This document shows, one piece after another, positions 26,517 to 34,828 of a DNA stretch of 64,000 bases; within the stretch, counting starts at the first letter, position 1; every line of letters begins with the position of its first letter. The position numbers were made by a program, and so were the translations under genes. The notes under the pieces are model-generated. The model did not search any database, was not told where the DNA came from, and saw only the letters and a list, made by a program, of their open reading frames with translations. Origin of the DNA: Clostridia bacterium (GTDB lineage Bacteria > Bacillota > Clostridia > Oscillospirales > CAG-272); assembly GCA_017501545.1 (NCBI GenBank), contig JAFVWS010000001.1:1-64000 (forward strand), read 5' to 3'.

Positions 26517-27419
26517 TTGAAAGAAATTAATATAACCTTCAAAAACGAAAACGAAAAGCTTGATTTTGTATTAAAAAGCGAAAGTTTATTCGAAAATAGG
26601 CTTGATAGTGCCTCAAAAGAGGTTGTTGAAAGTGATGTATCTTGCGTTTTGCTATCAGGTCCTACATGCGCAGGAAAAACTACGACTGCGCAGAAGTTAA
26701 TTTCTGATTTTAATAAAATCGGAAAAAATGTTACTGTTATTTCTCTTGATGACTTCTTTAAGGATAGAATAGAGCAAAGAGAGGTTCAGCACGGTAAAAA
26801 GATAGATTATGATTCTGTTGACGTATTAGACCTTGAGGAGCTTGAGCGTTGTATTAAAAGTGCAACTGTGGGTAATATTATTAAAGTACCTAAATTTGAC
26901 TTTTTGACACAATCTCGACAAGGATATACTGAGCATTATATTTCTGAAAACGAGGTTTTGATGTTTGAGGGCATACAAGCTGTGTATCCCGAGATAACAA
27001 GACTGTTTAAAACTAATTTTAAGGGAATTTTTATTGACGTACAAAACGATGTAACCATAAATGGTACTGAATTTAAAAAGCAAGAAATTCGCCTTGTACG
27101 TCGCTTAGTAAGAGATAGAAAGTTTAGAGGCGCATCGGCTGACTTTACGTTTTTCTTGTGGGAAACCGTGCGCGATAACGAAAAAAAGAGCATATATCCT
27201 AATAAGGATGTATGCAAGGTGCAGGTTGACTCATTTATAGAACATGAGATGTTTTTAATGAAGGACTTTGTAGCCGAGGTGCTATCTGAAATAAAGCAAG
27301 ATAGCAAATATTATACTAAAGCACAAAAGCTTTTAAGTAAATTTGATAATTTACAATCCATTAGCTATGATTACATTCCTAAAAATTCGTTATATACTGA
27401 ATTTTTGGGTAAGAAATAA
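26517..27419 (+). CDS. Uridine kinase-like nucleoside kinase
   Basis: A 300-residue P-loop kinase of the Udk/phosphoribulokinase class. Walker A is SGPTCAGKTTTAQKL at about residues 50-64; VISLDDFFKDR supplies the catalytic Asp region, and FEGIQAVYPEI and RRLVRDRKFRG (lid arginines) follow. The first ~45 residues are extra compared with Udk. The start is probably TTG at 26517, 6 bases after AAAGGAGGTG; another TTG lies 4 bases earlier out of frame. The exact nucleoside substrate cannot be told. Part of the cdaA to flippase run. Confidence 0.85.
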   Translation: MKEINITFKNENEKLDFVLKSESLFENRLDSASKEVVESDVSCVLLSGPTCAGKTTTAQKLISDFNKIGKNVTVISLDDFFKDRIEQREVQHGKKIDYDSVDVLDLEELERCIKSATVGNIIKVPKFDFLTQSRQGYTEHYISENEVLMFEGIQAVYPEITRLFKTNFKGIFIDVQNDVTINGTEFKKQEIRLVRRLVRDRKFRGASADFTFFLWETVRDNEKKSIYPNKDVCKVQVDSFIEHEMFLMKDFVAEVLSEIKQDSKYYTKAQKLLSKFDNLQSISYDYIPKNSLYTEFLGKK

Positions 27420-27431
27420 TGAGGATTTATT

Positions 27432-29066
27432 TTGGTACAAAATAAAAGTAAAACTCCTAAAAGTGCAATGAATATGTTCTTTTCAGGCGTTGTTGTCTTA
27501 ACAATAGCCAACATTTTGGTTAAGTGCGTAGGACTTATACTAAAAATTGTATTAAATACTGTTGTTGGCTCTGTTGGTGCAGGCTATTATAGCTCAGCAT
27601 ATGAGATATATGCATTTTTGTATGTAATTGCAACATCTGGTTTGCCAGTTGCTCTTTCAATAATGATATCAAAATGCAGGGCACAGGGTAAGCTAAAGGA
27701 AGCGCGTAAGATTTTCAATGTAGCAATGATTCTATTTTTTATAATAGGAACTGTTTTTGCTGTGTTACTGATTGCGTTTTCTCAGAAAATCGCAAATCTT
27801 ATTTCAGCTCCAGAAACCGCCATATCTATAGTCGCAATTGCCCCTACAATTTTATTTATATGCCTAAGTAGCTGTTTAAGAGGATATTTTCAAGGATATC
27901 AGCTTATGAACCCTACAGGAGTGTCTCAGTTTATTGAGGCGCTTGGAAAGGCTGGAATAGGCTTTGCGTGTGCACTTTGGGCAAAGGCTCAAGGATATGA
28001 GGATCACGTTGTCGCTGCATTTACAATTCTCGGCGTAACATCAGGTGTCTTTTTGGGAATGGTATTTTTATTTATAAGAAAAATCTTTTTTAAAGAAAAG
28101 ACATATTACGATGATTTGGGTACTCAAGAAGCTCAAAAGACTAAGTATATTTTCAAGGATTTAACTAAAATTGCAATTCCGATTACATTAAGCTCATGTG
28201 TCTTATCTTTGACTGTGATTATTGATACATTAATGGTGCAATCAAGACTTTTAGCATCTGGACTTGGTGAGGATTTGGTGAGAATCTATTATGGTGACTA
28301 TACGACCTTAGTAATTTCGATGATAAATCTCCCGACAATTTTGATTTATCCAATTTCAAACGCATTAGTTCCACTGATTACTGGAGCAATTGCTAAAAAT
28401 GATCAAAACAAAGCTCATCAAATGCGTTCTTTTACTTTACGTGTAATTAATATTTTGTCAATACCATGTGCGCTTTCACTGGCGATTCTTTCAAGAAATT
28501 TGCTTGAGCTACTAATGTTTACTGAAAGCTCGGTTAATAGGGCAGCACCTTGGCTATCTCTTGGGTCAGTTGCTGTAATCTTTTTAGGCCTTATTTCTGC
28601 GACTAATGCATTTTTAAATACTGCAGGCAAGCAAAAATATCCAATTATATCTATGGTTTGTGGAGCAGTGGTAAAGGTTTTAGCTAATTATTTTTTGGTT
28701 GGCCATATAGGAATATTAGGCGCACCACTTAGCACTGTTTTGTGCTATCTAACAGCAGCGACAATGAATATTTTCTTCACGGTAAAATGCGTTGGAAGGT
28801 TGCCTGATATTAAAAAAATGTTTTTTATGCCACTTTTGTGTGCGATTATATCTATTGGCTCAGGGGCTGGAGTATATCTAATTCTTGATAACTGGATACC
28901 ATCAAGGCTTGCTACTTTAGTTGCTATAATTGTAATTTTAATTGTGTATTTATTTATGATTGTTCGCTCAAAAACAGTAAGCGAAGATGAGGTCAAAATG
29001 CTTCCGCACGGCAATAAAATAAGGGACTTTCTTAAAAAAATGCATTTTTTTCCTAAAAAATGTTAA
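27432..29066 (+). CDS. MATE-like lipid flippase, SpoVB/YabM type
   Basis: A 544-residue integral membrane protein with about 14 helices, in the SpoVB/RfbX/MurJ superfamily of lipid-linked sugar flippases. The start MNMFFSGVVVLTIANILVK and the SSCLRGYFQGYQLMNPTGVSQFIEA segment are typical. Because hup, rlbA, yabP and yabQ follow, as in the yabM-yabN-rlbA-yabP-yabQ order of Bacillus, it is probably the YabM/SpoVB-type flippase, for peptidoglycan precursors or cortex. The start is TTG at 27432 with GAGG 8 bases upstream; no ATG is available before the conserved sequence. Confidence 0.85.
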   Translation: MVQNKSKTPKSAMNMFFSGVVVLTIANILVKCVGLILKIVLNTVVGSVGAGYYSSAYEIYAFLYVIATSGLPVALSIMISKCRAQGKLKEARKIFNVAMILFFIIGTVFAVLLIAFSQKIANLISAPETAISIVAIAPTILFICLSSCLRGYFQGYQLMNPTGVSQFIEALGKAGIGFACALWAKAQGYEDHVVAAFTILGVTSGVFLGMVFLFIRKIFFKEKTYYDDLGTQEAQKTKYIFKDLTKIAIPITLSSCVLSLTVIIDTLMVQSRLLASGLGEDLVRIYYGDYTTLVISMINLPTILIYPISNALVPLITGAIAKNDQNKAHQMRSFTLRVINILSIPCALSLAILSRNLLELLMFTESSVNRAAPWLSLGSVAVIFLGLISATNAFLNTAGKQKYPIISMVCGAVVKVLANYFLVGHIGILGAPLSTVLCYLTAATMNIFFTVKCVGRLPDIKKMFFMPLLCAIISIGSGAGVYLILDNWIPSRLATLVAIIVILIVYLFMIVRSKTVSEDEVKMLPHGNKIRDFLKKMHFFPKKC

Positions 29067-29124
29067 AAATATCTAAAAAAGTTAAAAAAATTTGGCTTTT
29101 TTTGTAAAAATTTTCATTAAAGTA

Positions 29125-29153
29125 TTGAAATATATGAATTTTAATGGTATAAT
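29125..29153 (+). promoter_or_regulatory. Promoter of hup
   Basis: TTGAAA (29125-29130), 17 bases, TATAAT (29148-29153). The leader of about 45 bases contains AGAGGAG. Confidence 0.82.
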
Positions 29154-29206
29154 AATTACAACAAAAGCCGAAGAAATCGGTTAAGAAAAAAGAGGAGAAA
29201 AAACCA

Positions 29207-29482
29207 ATGAACAAAACAGAACTTATCGAAGTAGTAGCACAAAAGGCAGACCTTAAGAAGAAAGACGCTGAAGCAGCAGTTAACGCAGTACTCGCAGCTT
29301 TCGAAGACGCTCTTGTAGCAGGCGAAAAGGTTCAACTTATCGGTTTCGGTACAATCGAAGTTAAAACTAAGGCAGCTAGAACAGGTCGTAACCCAGCTAC
29401 TGGCGCTTCTATCACAATCCCTGCTTCTAAACAAATTAAATTCTCTGCAGGAAAGACACTTAAGGATAAAGTTAACGCGTAA
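29207..29482 (+). CDS. hup: HU-type DNA-binding protein
   Basis: HU is a small basic dimeric protein that bends and compacts DNA. The 91-residue product shows the family pattern: MNKTELIEVVAQKA, then GFGTIEVKTKAARTGRNPATG with the DNA-binding arm, and FSAGKTLKDKVN. Codon use is strongly biased towards CTT, GCA and AAG, as expected for an abundant protein. AGAGGAG precedes the start. It has its own promoter and terminator, between the flippase and rlbA. Confidence 0.97.
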   Translation: MNKTELIEVVAQKADLKKKDAEAAVNAVLAAFEDALVAGEKVQLIGFGTIEVKTKAARTGRNPATGASITIPASKQIKFSAGKTLKDKVNA

Positions 29483-29489
29483 TTATATA

Positions 29490-29518
29490 AAGCCTGTACC
29501 TTTGGTGCAGGCTTTTTT
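29490..29518 (+). terminator. Terminator of hup
   Basis: A 10-bp stem AGCCTGTACC / GGTGCAGGCT, loop TTT, then six T. Confidence 0.9.
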
Positions 29519-29527
29519 CTGGGAAAT

Positions 29528-29773
29528 ATGAGAATAGATAAGTTTTTAAAAGTTTCAAGAATTATAAAAAGACGTACTGTTGCTAATGAAGCATGTGATG
29601 CGGCGCATATTTCAGTTAATGGAAAGACGGTTAAAGCATCGTATGACGTTAAGCAGGGTGATATAATTGAGGTGTCGTTTGGTGCCAAAACTTTAAAAGT
29701 TAAGGTTACAGACATCAAGGATTCTACTAAGAAAAATGATGCGCAAACAATGTACGAAGTAATGCCCGAGTAA
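29528..29773 (+). CDS. rlbA: S4-domain RNA-binding protein RlbA (YabO/Hsp15 type)
   Basis: An 81-residue S4-domain protein, the fold used by Hsp15-like factors that bind stalled 50S subunits. The signature is MRIDKFLKVSRIIKRRTVANEACDAA, then VNGKTVKASYDVKQGDIIEV. In Bacillus this is YabO, located beside yabP as here. The start is 9 bases after the hup terminator, with GGGAAAT as a weak ribosome site. The stop codon lies inside the 5' arm of the downstream hairpin. Confidence 0.9.
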   Translation: MRIDKFLKVSRIIKRRTVANEACDAAHISVNGKTVKASYDVKQGDIIEVSFGAKTLKVKVTDIKDSTKKNDAQTMYEVMPE

Positions 29774-29791
29774 TATTTTCGGGCATTTTTT
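29761..29791 (+). terminator. Terminator after rlbA, overlapping its stop
   Basis: Stem AATGCCCGA / TCGGGCATT followed by T residues. The 5' arm comprises the last codons of rlbA, so translation to the stop would disturb the hairpin. Confidence 0.82.
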
Positions 29792-29828
29792 CATATCATA
29801 AAAAAGAATCTTTATTGGAGGCTTATTT

Positions 29829-30107
29829 ATGAATGAACAATCAGAGGATTTAAAGCATGACGTCGTATTAAAATCAAGAAAGATGCTTGAAATGAATGGC
29901 GTTTTAGACGTTACCAGCTTTGATGAGCATGAAATAGTGATATTAACAGGCACATCAGGTGCATCAATAGATGGCGAAAATATGAAAATAGAAAAGTTCA
30001 ATGCCCAAAATGGCGAATTAATCGTTACAGGCAAAATTAATGGAATATTTTACTATAACAAGGAGCCACAAAAGAAAAAAAGAGGCTTAGTAAGCCTTTT
30101 TAAGTAA
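29829..30107 (+). CDS. yabP: Sporulation protein YabP
   Basis: YabP is needed for normal spore cortex or coat assembly in Bacillus. This 92-residue product has the family features: HDVVLKSRKMLEMNGVLDVTSFDEHEIVI, then KIEKFNAQNGELIVTGKINGIFY, and a basic tail ending LVSLFK. TTGGAGGC precedes the start. It is followed 4 bases later by yabQ. Expected to be under sigma-E control in the mother cell, by analogy; I do not see a convincing sigma-E promoter. Confidence 0.92.
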   Translation: MNEQSEDLKHDVVLKSRKMLEMNGVLDVTSFDEHEIVILTGTSGASIDGENMKIEKFNAQNGELIVTGKINGIFYYNKEPQKKKRGLVSLFK

Positions 30108-30111
30108 AAAT

Positions 30112-30678
30112 ATGGAGATTTCAATATCAAAACAACTCCTAACCGTGCTTTTTTCGATTGTTCTTGGTCTTTTTTGTGGTATTATATACGATTTATTTAA
30201 AATATTTAGAGTAGTAATAACTCAAAATTATGATGAAAAAACTTTGAATAAGCTAAAAGAAAAGCAGTTTAAAAGAATAACAAATCCAATTATGAGTAAG
30301 GAGATTAAATCACACAAGGCAATAAAGCTAATAGTTGTGGGCTTGCTTGATATAATCTATTTTTTTACCTTACTTCCTATATTTTGCGTTTTTACATATG
30401 TAACTAACGAAGGGGAATTCAGATGGTTTATCTTCGTGTTTGCACTTTTTGGTGTAATTGCTTATAAAAAATCTTTTGGTCGCTTAAACGGGCTTATAAT
30501 CGCTTATTTTAGCTTTTATTTTAGTGTTTTGGTAGCTTATTTATTGTTTTTTTCAAAAATTCCCATTAAAAGGCTGAATAATAAGATTAAAATGCATTTT
30601 TCAAGTAGAAAAGCAAAAAAGAAAGAAAAAATTAGAGAAATAGCAAATAAGGAGCTATTAATATCGTTTGGAAAATAA
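30112..30678 (+). CDS. yabQ: Spore cortex biosynthesis protein YabQ
   Basis: YabQ is a mother-cell membrane protein required for cortex formation. The 188-residue product opens with ISKQLLTVLFSIVLGLFCGIIYDLFKIFR, the marker of this family, and has about four to five membrane helices: near residues 7-27, 75-100, 107-125 and 130-148. The C-terminal ~40 residues are highly basic. GGAG overlaps the start region. divIC, which usually follows yabQ in Bacillus, is absent; a terminator comes next. Confidence 0.9.
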   Translation: MEISISKQLLTVLFSIVLGLFCGIIYDLFKIFRVVITQNYDEKTLNKLKEKQFKRITNPIMSKEIKSHKAIKLIVVGLLDIIYFFTLLPIFCVFTYVTNEGEFRWFIFVFALFGVIAYKKSFGRLNGLIIAYFSFYFSVLVAYLLFFSKIPIKRLNNKIKMHFSSRKAKKKEKIREIANKELLISFGK

Positions 30679-30704
30679 AAAGGAAGGCGTTTGCCTTCCT
30701 TTTT
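30677..30704. terminator. Bidirectional terminator after yabQ
   Basis: A 12-bp perfect stem AAAAAGGAAGGC / GCCTTCCTTTTT, loop GTTT. It ends yabQ and also lies just beyond the tRNA-like 3' end on the minus strand. Confidence 0.88.
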
Positions 30705-30705
30705 G

Positions 30706-30900
30706 GTCTCGGTAGCGGGATTTGAACTACACGCAACACCCTCCAAAGTAGCATAGTAGATTGTCTGTGCTTTTCCAAGCGAAAAGCTTGTCACTCTCCT
30801 TGCTTTGTTCGGTTTCACTTGCTGAAAACAATAGTCAATTGTTTTCAACTTCGTTACCTTACCACCCCAAGAATCATAGGGGATGAGCTTTCTGTGCTAT
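30706..30900 (-). pseudogene. tRNA-Pro-like split relic or repeat element
   Basis: On the minus strand the segment carries TTGGGGTGGTA (30867-30877), identical to the anticodon loop and 3' stem of the nearby tRNA-Pro. About 130 bases of unrelated sequence follow, then TTCAAATCCCGCTAC and CGAGACCA (30706-30728), matching the tRNA T-loop and CCA end. The T-stem cannot form and I find no 5' acceptor half, so it cannot be a working tRNA. The plus strand has no credible gene here. Together with the terminators and tRNA it fills the 500-base gap between yabQ and the DUF1540 gene. Confidence 0.45.
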
Positions 30901-30929
30901 GTGCCGTGTGTTAAAACCACATTCAAAAG

Positions 30930-30970
30930 CAAGTAAAAAAGCAGAGCATAAAGCCCTGCTTTTTTACTTG
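30930..30970. terminator. Long inverted repeat, terminator of tRNA-Pro
   Basis: Perfect 15-base arms, CAAGTAAAAAAGCAG / CTGCTTTTTTACTTG, around an 11-base centre. On the minus strand it begins at the last two bases of the encoded CCA end of the tRNA. Confidence 0.85.
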
Positions 30971-31044
30971 GTCTGAGTAGCGGGATTTGAACCCACGGCC
31001 TCTACCACCCCAAGGTAGCGCGCTACCAACTGCGCTATACCCAG
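30969..31044 (-). tRNA. tRNA-Pro (anticodon GGG)
   Basis: A full cloverleaf folds on the minus strand. The acceptor stem is CTGGGTA / TACTCAG (one G-T pair), the D-stem GCGC / GCGC, and the anticodon stem CTACC / GGTAG with loop TTGGGGT, giving anticodon GGG. The T-arm is GTGGG, TTCAAAT, CCCGC. The discriminator is A and CCA is encoded. Length is 76 bases including CCA. Confidence 0.95.
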
Positions 31045-31064
31045 AAGTTCATAAGAACGCACAT

Positions 31065-31093
31065 ATTATATCACATTAAAAAAAATAAGTCAA
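31065..31093 (-). promoter_or_regulatory. Promoter of tRNA-Pro
   Basis: On the minus strand TTGACT (31093-31088), 17 bases, TATAAT (31070-31065), 20 bases before the tRNA 5' end. Confidence 0.85.
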
Positions 31094-31177
31094 TATTTTA
31101 ATAGTATTAAAAAAATTTAAATGGCAAAAATATATTTGAAATCAAAACGATTTCAAAAATGTTATTAGGAGTTAAAA

Positions 31178-31375
31178 ATGAACAAACAACCTAACCATTC
31201 AATTAAATGTACAGTAGTATCATGTGCAAATCATGCCAAGAAGGAAAACTATTGTGTACTTGACACAGTTAAAATCGGTACACACGAAACAAACCCTACA
31301 GTTTCTCAATGCGTAGACTGTGAGTCTTTTGTTTTGGGTAATTGTAATTCTGACGGATGCAAAATTTCTAAATAA
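31178..31375 (+). CDS. DUF1540 protein
   Basis: A 65-residue protein with six cysteines in the DUF1540 pattern: CTVVSCANHAKKENYC near the N-terminus, then QCVDCESF and NCNSDGC. The spacing suggests a small metal-binding fold. DUF1540 proteins are common in spore-forming Firmicutes; their role is not established. TTAGGAG precedes the start. No clear sigma-A promoter is visible in the A/T-rich upstream region shared with the divergent tRNA. A bidirectional terminator follows. Confidence 0.85.
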   Translation: MNKQPNHSIKCTVVSCANHAKKENYCVLDTVKIGTHETNPTVSQCVDCESFVLGNCNSDGCKISK

Positions 31376-31376
31376 C

Positions 31377-31407
31377 AAAAAGTCGAGAGCGTTTTGCTCT
31401 CGGCTTT
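31377..31407. terminator. Bidirectional terminator between DUF1540 gene and clpX
   Basis: Stem GTCGAGAGC / GCTCTCGGC with one G-T pair and a 5-base loop. A-tract on the left, T-rich on the right. Confidence 0.82.
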
Positions 31408-31408
31408 C

Positions 31409-32662
31409 TTATTTTGTAATGTATTCGGGCTTTTTTCCGTCTACTACGCATCCTTTGTTTATGACAACCTTTTTAATTTCTTTGTTAGAAGGTAATTCAA
31501 ACATAATTTCGGTCATAGTTTCTTCCATAATAGAGCGTAGACCTCGCGCGCCAGTTGAGCGTTCAATAGCCTTGTTTGCAATAGCCTTTAGAGCTTCTTT
31601 AGTAAATTCAAGCTCGACACCATCAATTTCGAATAACATTTTATATTGCTTTTCTATAGAATTTTTTGGTAAAGAGAGAATTTTAACAAGAGCCTCCTCG
31701 TCAAGGTTATTAAGACCAACAATAACTGGTAAACGACCAACAAGCTCTGGGATTAAGCCGTATTTAACGATATCGTGTGCGTTAACATCAGCGAAAATCT
31801 TGGTTTTATCAACGTTTATTTTGCTTTTAACCTCACCACCAAAGCCCATAAGTGATTTTCCTTGACGACCCTCAATAATTTGTGATAAGCCGTCGAACGC
31901 GCCACCACAAATAAAGAGGATATCTTTGGTGTTTATAGGAATAAACTCTTGGTTTGGATGCTTTCTTCCACCTTGCGGAGGAACATTAGCAACGGTGCCC
32001 TCAAGAATTTTGAGAAGAGCCTGCTGTACGCCCTCGCCAGAAACGTCACGAGTGATAGAGCGATTTTCGCTTCTTCTTGAAATTTTGTCGATTTCATCAA
32101 TATAGATAATACCTTTTTCAGCCTTTGCAACATCAAAATCAGCAGCTTGAATTAAGCGAAGAAGAATATTTTCTACGTCCTCACCAACGTATCCAGCCTC
32201 GGTTAGCGTAGTTGCATCTGCAATAGCAAAAGGAACCTTAAGAGCTTTTGCAAGTGTTTGTGCAAGATAGGTCTTGCCAGAGCCAGTAGGACCGATTAGC
32301 AAAATGTTGCTTTTTTGTATCTCTACATCGTTTTCATTTCTTGATTTTTCGTTGTAAATTAAACGCTTATAATGATTGTAAACTGCAACACTTAATGCAA
32401 TTTTAGCATTATCTTGTCCAATTACATAGTCATCTAATATTTTTTTGATTTCCTTAGGCGTTGGAAGCTCGTTAAGAGAAGGAATACTTTCGGTATTCTT
32501 AGCTTTTTCTTCCTTTTGACTTAAATCATATTCATCAAGAATTTGATCACATAGGTCAATGCACATCGGACAAATATAAGCAGAGAGGTCAGGGGCAGGA
32601 ATTAAAAGCTCTACCTCGTCCTCACTTCTTTTACAGAAGGAACAATATTTTTTATCACTCAT
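31409..32662 (-). CDS. clpX: ATP-dependent Clp protease ATP-binding subunit ClpX
   Basis: ClpX unfolds tagged proteins and feeds them to ClpP. The 417-residue protein has the N-terminal zinc-binding domain ([10 protein letters not shown] ... CPMCIDLC). Walker A is [18 protein letters not shown] at about residue 125, Walker [11 protein letters not shown], and sensor and arginine-finger regions follow, including [10 protein letters not shown] and [12 protein letters not shown]. Length and order are standard. Two bases separate it from clpP upstream, in the conserved order tig-clpP-clpX. Confidence 0.98.
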   Translation of the reverse strand: MSDKKYCSFCKRSEDEVELLIPAPDLSAYICPMCIDLCDQILDEYDLSQKEEKAKNTESIPSLNELPTPKEIKKILDDYVIGQDNAKIALSVAVYNHYKRLIYNEKSRNENDVEIQKSNILLIGPTGSGKTYLAQTLAKALKVPFAIADATTLTEAGYVGEDVENILLRLIQAADFDVAKAEKGIIYIDEIDKISRRSENRSITRDVSGEGVQQALLKILEGTVANVPPQGGRKHPNQEFIPINTKDILFICGGAFDGLSQIIEGRQGKSLMGFGGEVKSKINVDKTKIFADVNAHDIVKYGLIPELVGRLPVIVGLNNLDEEALVKILSLPKNSIEKQYKMLFEIDGVELEFTKEALKAIANKAIERSTGARGLRSIMEETMTEIMFELPSNKEIKKVVINKGCVVDGKKPEYITK

Positions 32663-32664
32663 TT

Positions 32665-33249
32665 TTAAGCTCTCTTGTCAATAACTTTGTCGATTAAGCC
32701 GTATTCCATAGCATCGTTTGCGCTCATGAAATTATCACGCTCAGTATCAATTTCAATGGTTTTGAGGTCCTTGCCAGTGTTGGATGCAAGAATTTTATTG
32801 AGCTTATCTCTGGTTTTTAGAATGTGCTCAGCATGGATTTTTATATCGCTTGCTTGACCTTGTGCGCCACCTAAAGGCTGGTGAATCATAATTTCACTGT
32901 TTGGAAGAGCAAATCTTTTGCCCTTTGCACCACTTGAAAGTAAGAATGCACCCATGCTTGCTGCCATACCGATACAGGTAGTAGAAACGTCGCACTTAAT
33001 AAAGTTCATTGTGTCATAAATAGCAAGTCCTGCGCTAACGCTACCGCCAGGGCTGTTAATATAAAGGTTAATATCCTTATCAGGGTCTTGCGCCTCAAGG
33101 AAGAGAAGCTGTGCAACGACTAACGAAGCGGTAGTATCATTAACCTCGTCACAAAGAAATACAATTCTATCCTCTAAAAGTCTTGAATAAATGTCGTATG
33201 AACGTTCACCTCTGTTAGTTTGTTCAACGACCATTGGTACAAGTGCCAT
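32665..33249 (-). CDS. clpP: ATP-dependent Clp protease proteolytic subunit ClpP
   Basis: ClpP is the barrel-forming serine protease of the ClpXP complex. The 194-residue product contains the catalytic serine in [11 protein letters not shown], the histidine in [11 protein letters not shown], and the aspartate in the ETDRDNF-like segment [11 protein letters not shown]. The N-terminal [16 protein letters not shown] is normal, with a short propeptide at most. AGGAGG precedes the start. The gap to tig holds a strong hairpin but no clear promoter, so it may be transcribed from the tig promoter with processing. Confidence 0.98.
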   Translation of the reverse strand: MALVPMVVEQTNRGERSYDIYSRLLEDRIVFLCDEVNDTTASLVVAQLLFLEAQDPDKDINLYINSPGGSVSAGLAIYDTMNFIKCDVSTTCIGMAASMGAFLLSSGAKGKRFALPNSEIMIHQPLGGAQGQASDIKIHAEHILKTRDKLNKILASNTGKDLKTIEIDTERDNFMSANDAMEYGLIDKVIDKRA

Positions 33250-33302
33250 TTTTTAAATCCTCCTAAAATGTAGATTTTTGTCAAATCGTGTATATATTCA
33301 AA

Positions 33303-33330
33303 TTACCGCTGTAAGTATGTACAGCGGTAA
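33303..33330 (-). other. Hairpin between tig and clpP without T-tract
   Basis: Perfect 10-base arms TTACCGCTGT / ACAGCGGTAA, 8-base loop. On the minus strand it is followed by TTTGAATATAT, too weak for a normal terminator; it may be a partial terminator or an mRNA-stability hairpin. Confidence 0.6.
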
Positions 33331-33388
33331 AGAGAAGTATCTTATTTAGAAAATAAGTTGCGGTCCTTACCTAAGGGAAGGGAGCCTA

Positions 33389-34723
33389 TTATTCAGCAGT
33401 ATTTTCTGCAGGAGCCTCAGTTGCTACAGCCTTTTTCTTTCTTGCCTTTGTAACCTTAGCGTTTTCCTTAACAAAGTCAACAGCCTTCTTTACACAAAGG
33501 TCAGCCTTTACAGCATTGGCATCAACGTACTTCTTAACGTCGTCAACAGGCATATTGTAAGCCTTTGATAGGTTGTCGTATTCAGCGTTTATTTCATCGT
33601 CAGTAGCTGTAAGATTTTCAAGCTCAACAATCTTTTCAAGAGCAAGACGAGTCTTAACCTGTCTTTGTGCCATTGGCATAAATTGCTCACGAAGTGTTTC
33701 AAGTGTTTGACCAGTGTACTTGCAGTATGTGTTTAGGTCAAGACCTTGCATACGGAGTCTTGAATCATAATCACGTACAAAGTTTTCAGCCTCGTTTTGG
33801 AACATAACCTCAGGAATTTCAGCCTCAAGATTGTCAACAAGACCGTTAATAATTTGCTCTTCAACGGAGTTTTCAGCAGCTTTTTCGTTCTTTGCTTGGA
33901 GTTTTGCCTTAACGTCAGCCTTATATTCATCAAGTGTGTCAAATTCACTAACGTCCTTTGCAAATTCGTCATCAAGCTCAGGAAGCTCATTCTTCTTAAT
34001 CTCGTGGAGAACAATCTTAAAGATAGCATCCTTGCCAGCAAGATCAGTAGAGTGGTATTCCTCTGGGAACTTTACAGTGATATCAAAGCTTTCGCCAACA
34101 TTGTGTCCAATGATTTGCTCCTCAAAGCCAGGAATAAAGCTACCAGAACCGATAGCAAGGCTATATTTTTCAGCCTTTCCACCATCAAATGCAACTCCAT
34201 CACAGAAGCCCTCGTAGTCGATAACAGCCATATCACCATTTTCTACAGCACGGTCAGTAACCTCTACCATTCTGCCGTTACGAGCACGTACTGACTCGAT
34301 TTCGTTATTAACGTCCTCGTCAGTAGCTTCCTTAACCTCTTTTCTAGCCTTAAGACCAACATAAGCCTTTAAGCTAACCTCAGGCTTAACTGTAAACTTA
34401 GCCTTAAGAACAACGCCGTTTTCGTCAATTGTAACAACGTCAAATTCTGGACGGCTAACAACTTCAAGATTAGCCTCCTTTATAGCAGCCTCATAAGCGT
34501 CAGGAATGATTTCATTGATTGCATCCTCATAGAATACACCCTTGCCGTACATCTTTTCGATGATTGAGCGAGGAGCCTTACCCTTTCTGAAGCCTGGAAT
34601 GTTGATTTTCTTTACTTCCTTACGATATACTTTCTCAACTGCAGCATCAAATACTTCCTTAGATGCGTCAAATTCGATTTCGTAAACGTTGGTTTCAACC
34701 TTGTTTGTGCTTTTTAAAGCCAT
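33389..34723 (-). CDS. tig: Trigger factor
   Basis: Trigger factor is the ribosome-bound chaperone with peptidyl-prolyl isomerase activity. The 444-residue protein has the ribosome-binding signature GFRKGKAPRSIIEKMYG at about residues 43-59, the FKBP-like domain (AVIDYEGFCDGVAFDGG through FPEEYHSTDLAGKDAIF), and the helical C-terminal domain. The C-terminus is a short Ala/Lys/Glu tail. The start ATG has a purine-rich ribosome site (GGAGG) upstream, and a strong promoter lies about 45 bases before the start. Confidence 0.97.
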   Translation of the reverse strand: MALKSTNKVETNVYEIEFDASKEVFDAAVEKVYRKEVKKINIPGFRKGKAPRSIIEKMYGKGVFYEDAINEIIPDAYEAAIKEANLEVVSRPEFDVVTIDENGVVLKAKFTVKPEVSLKAYVGLKARKEVKEATDEDVNNEIESVRARNGRMVEVTDRAVENGDMAVIDYEGFCDGVAFDGGKAEKYSLAIGSGSFIPGFEEQIIGHNVGESFDITVKFPEEYHSTDLAGKDAIFKIVLHEIKKNELPELDDEFAKDVSEFDTLDEYKADVKAKLQAKNEKAAENSVEEQIINGLVDNLEAEIPEVMFQNEAENFVRDYDSRLRMQGLDLNTYCKYTGQTLETLREQFMPMAQRQVKTRLALEKIVELENLTATDDEINAEYDNLSKAYNMPVDDVKKYVDANAVKADLCVKKAVDFVKENAKVTKARKKKAVATEAPAENTAE

Positions 34724-34764
34724 TTTTGATTTCCTCCATAGATATGGTAATTTTTTACTTAACT

Positions 34765-34793
34765 ATTATATATAATAAATGCGAAAAAGTCAA
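34765..34793 (-). promoter_or_regulatory. Promoter of tig
   Basis: On the minus strand TTGACT (34793-34788), 17 bases, TATAAT (34770-34765). Confidence 0.85.
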
Positions 34794-34828
34794 TAACATT
34801 TTAAAAATAAATTGACAATTTGAAAAAA

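Noticed and set aside
30537..30848. Minus-strand open frame of 103 codons across the end of yabQ and the tRNA-like element
   Set aside because: It runs antisense through yabQ and through a terminator, and its middle is a translation of the tRNA T-loop region. It has no ribosome site.
33255..33300. CtsR-like half site (TTTGACA) before clpP
   Set aside because: Only one heptad is present; the direct repeat needed for a CtsR operator is missing.
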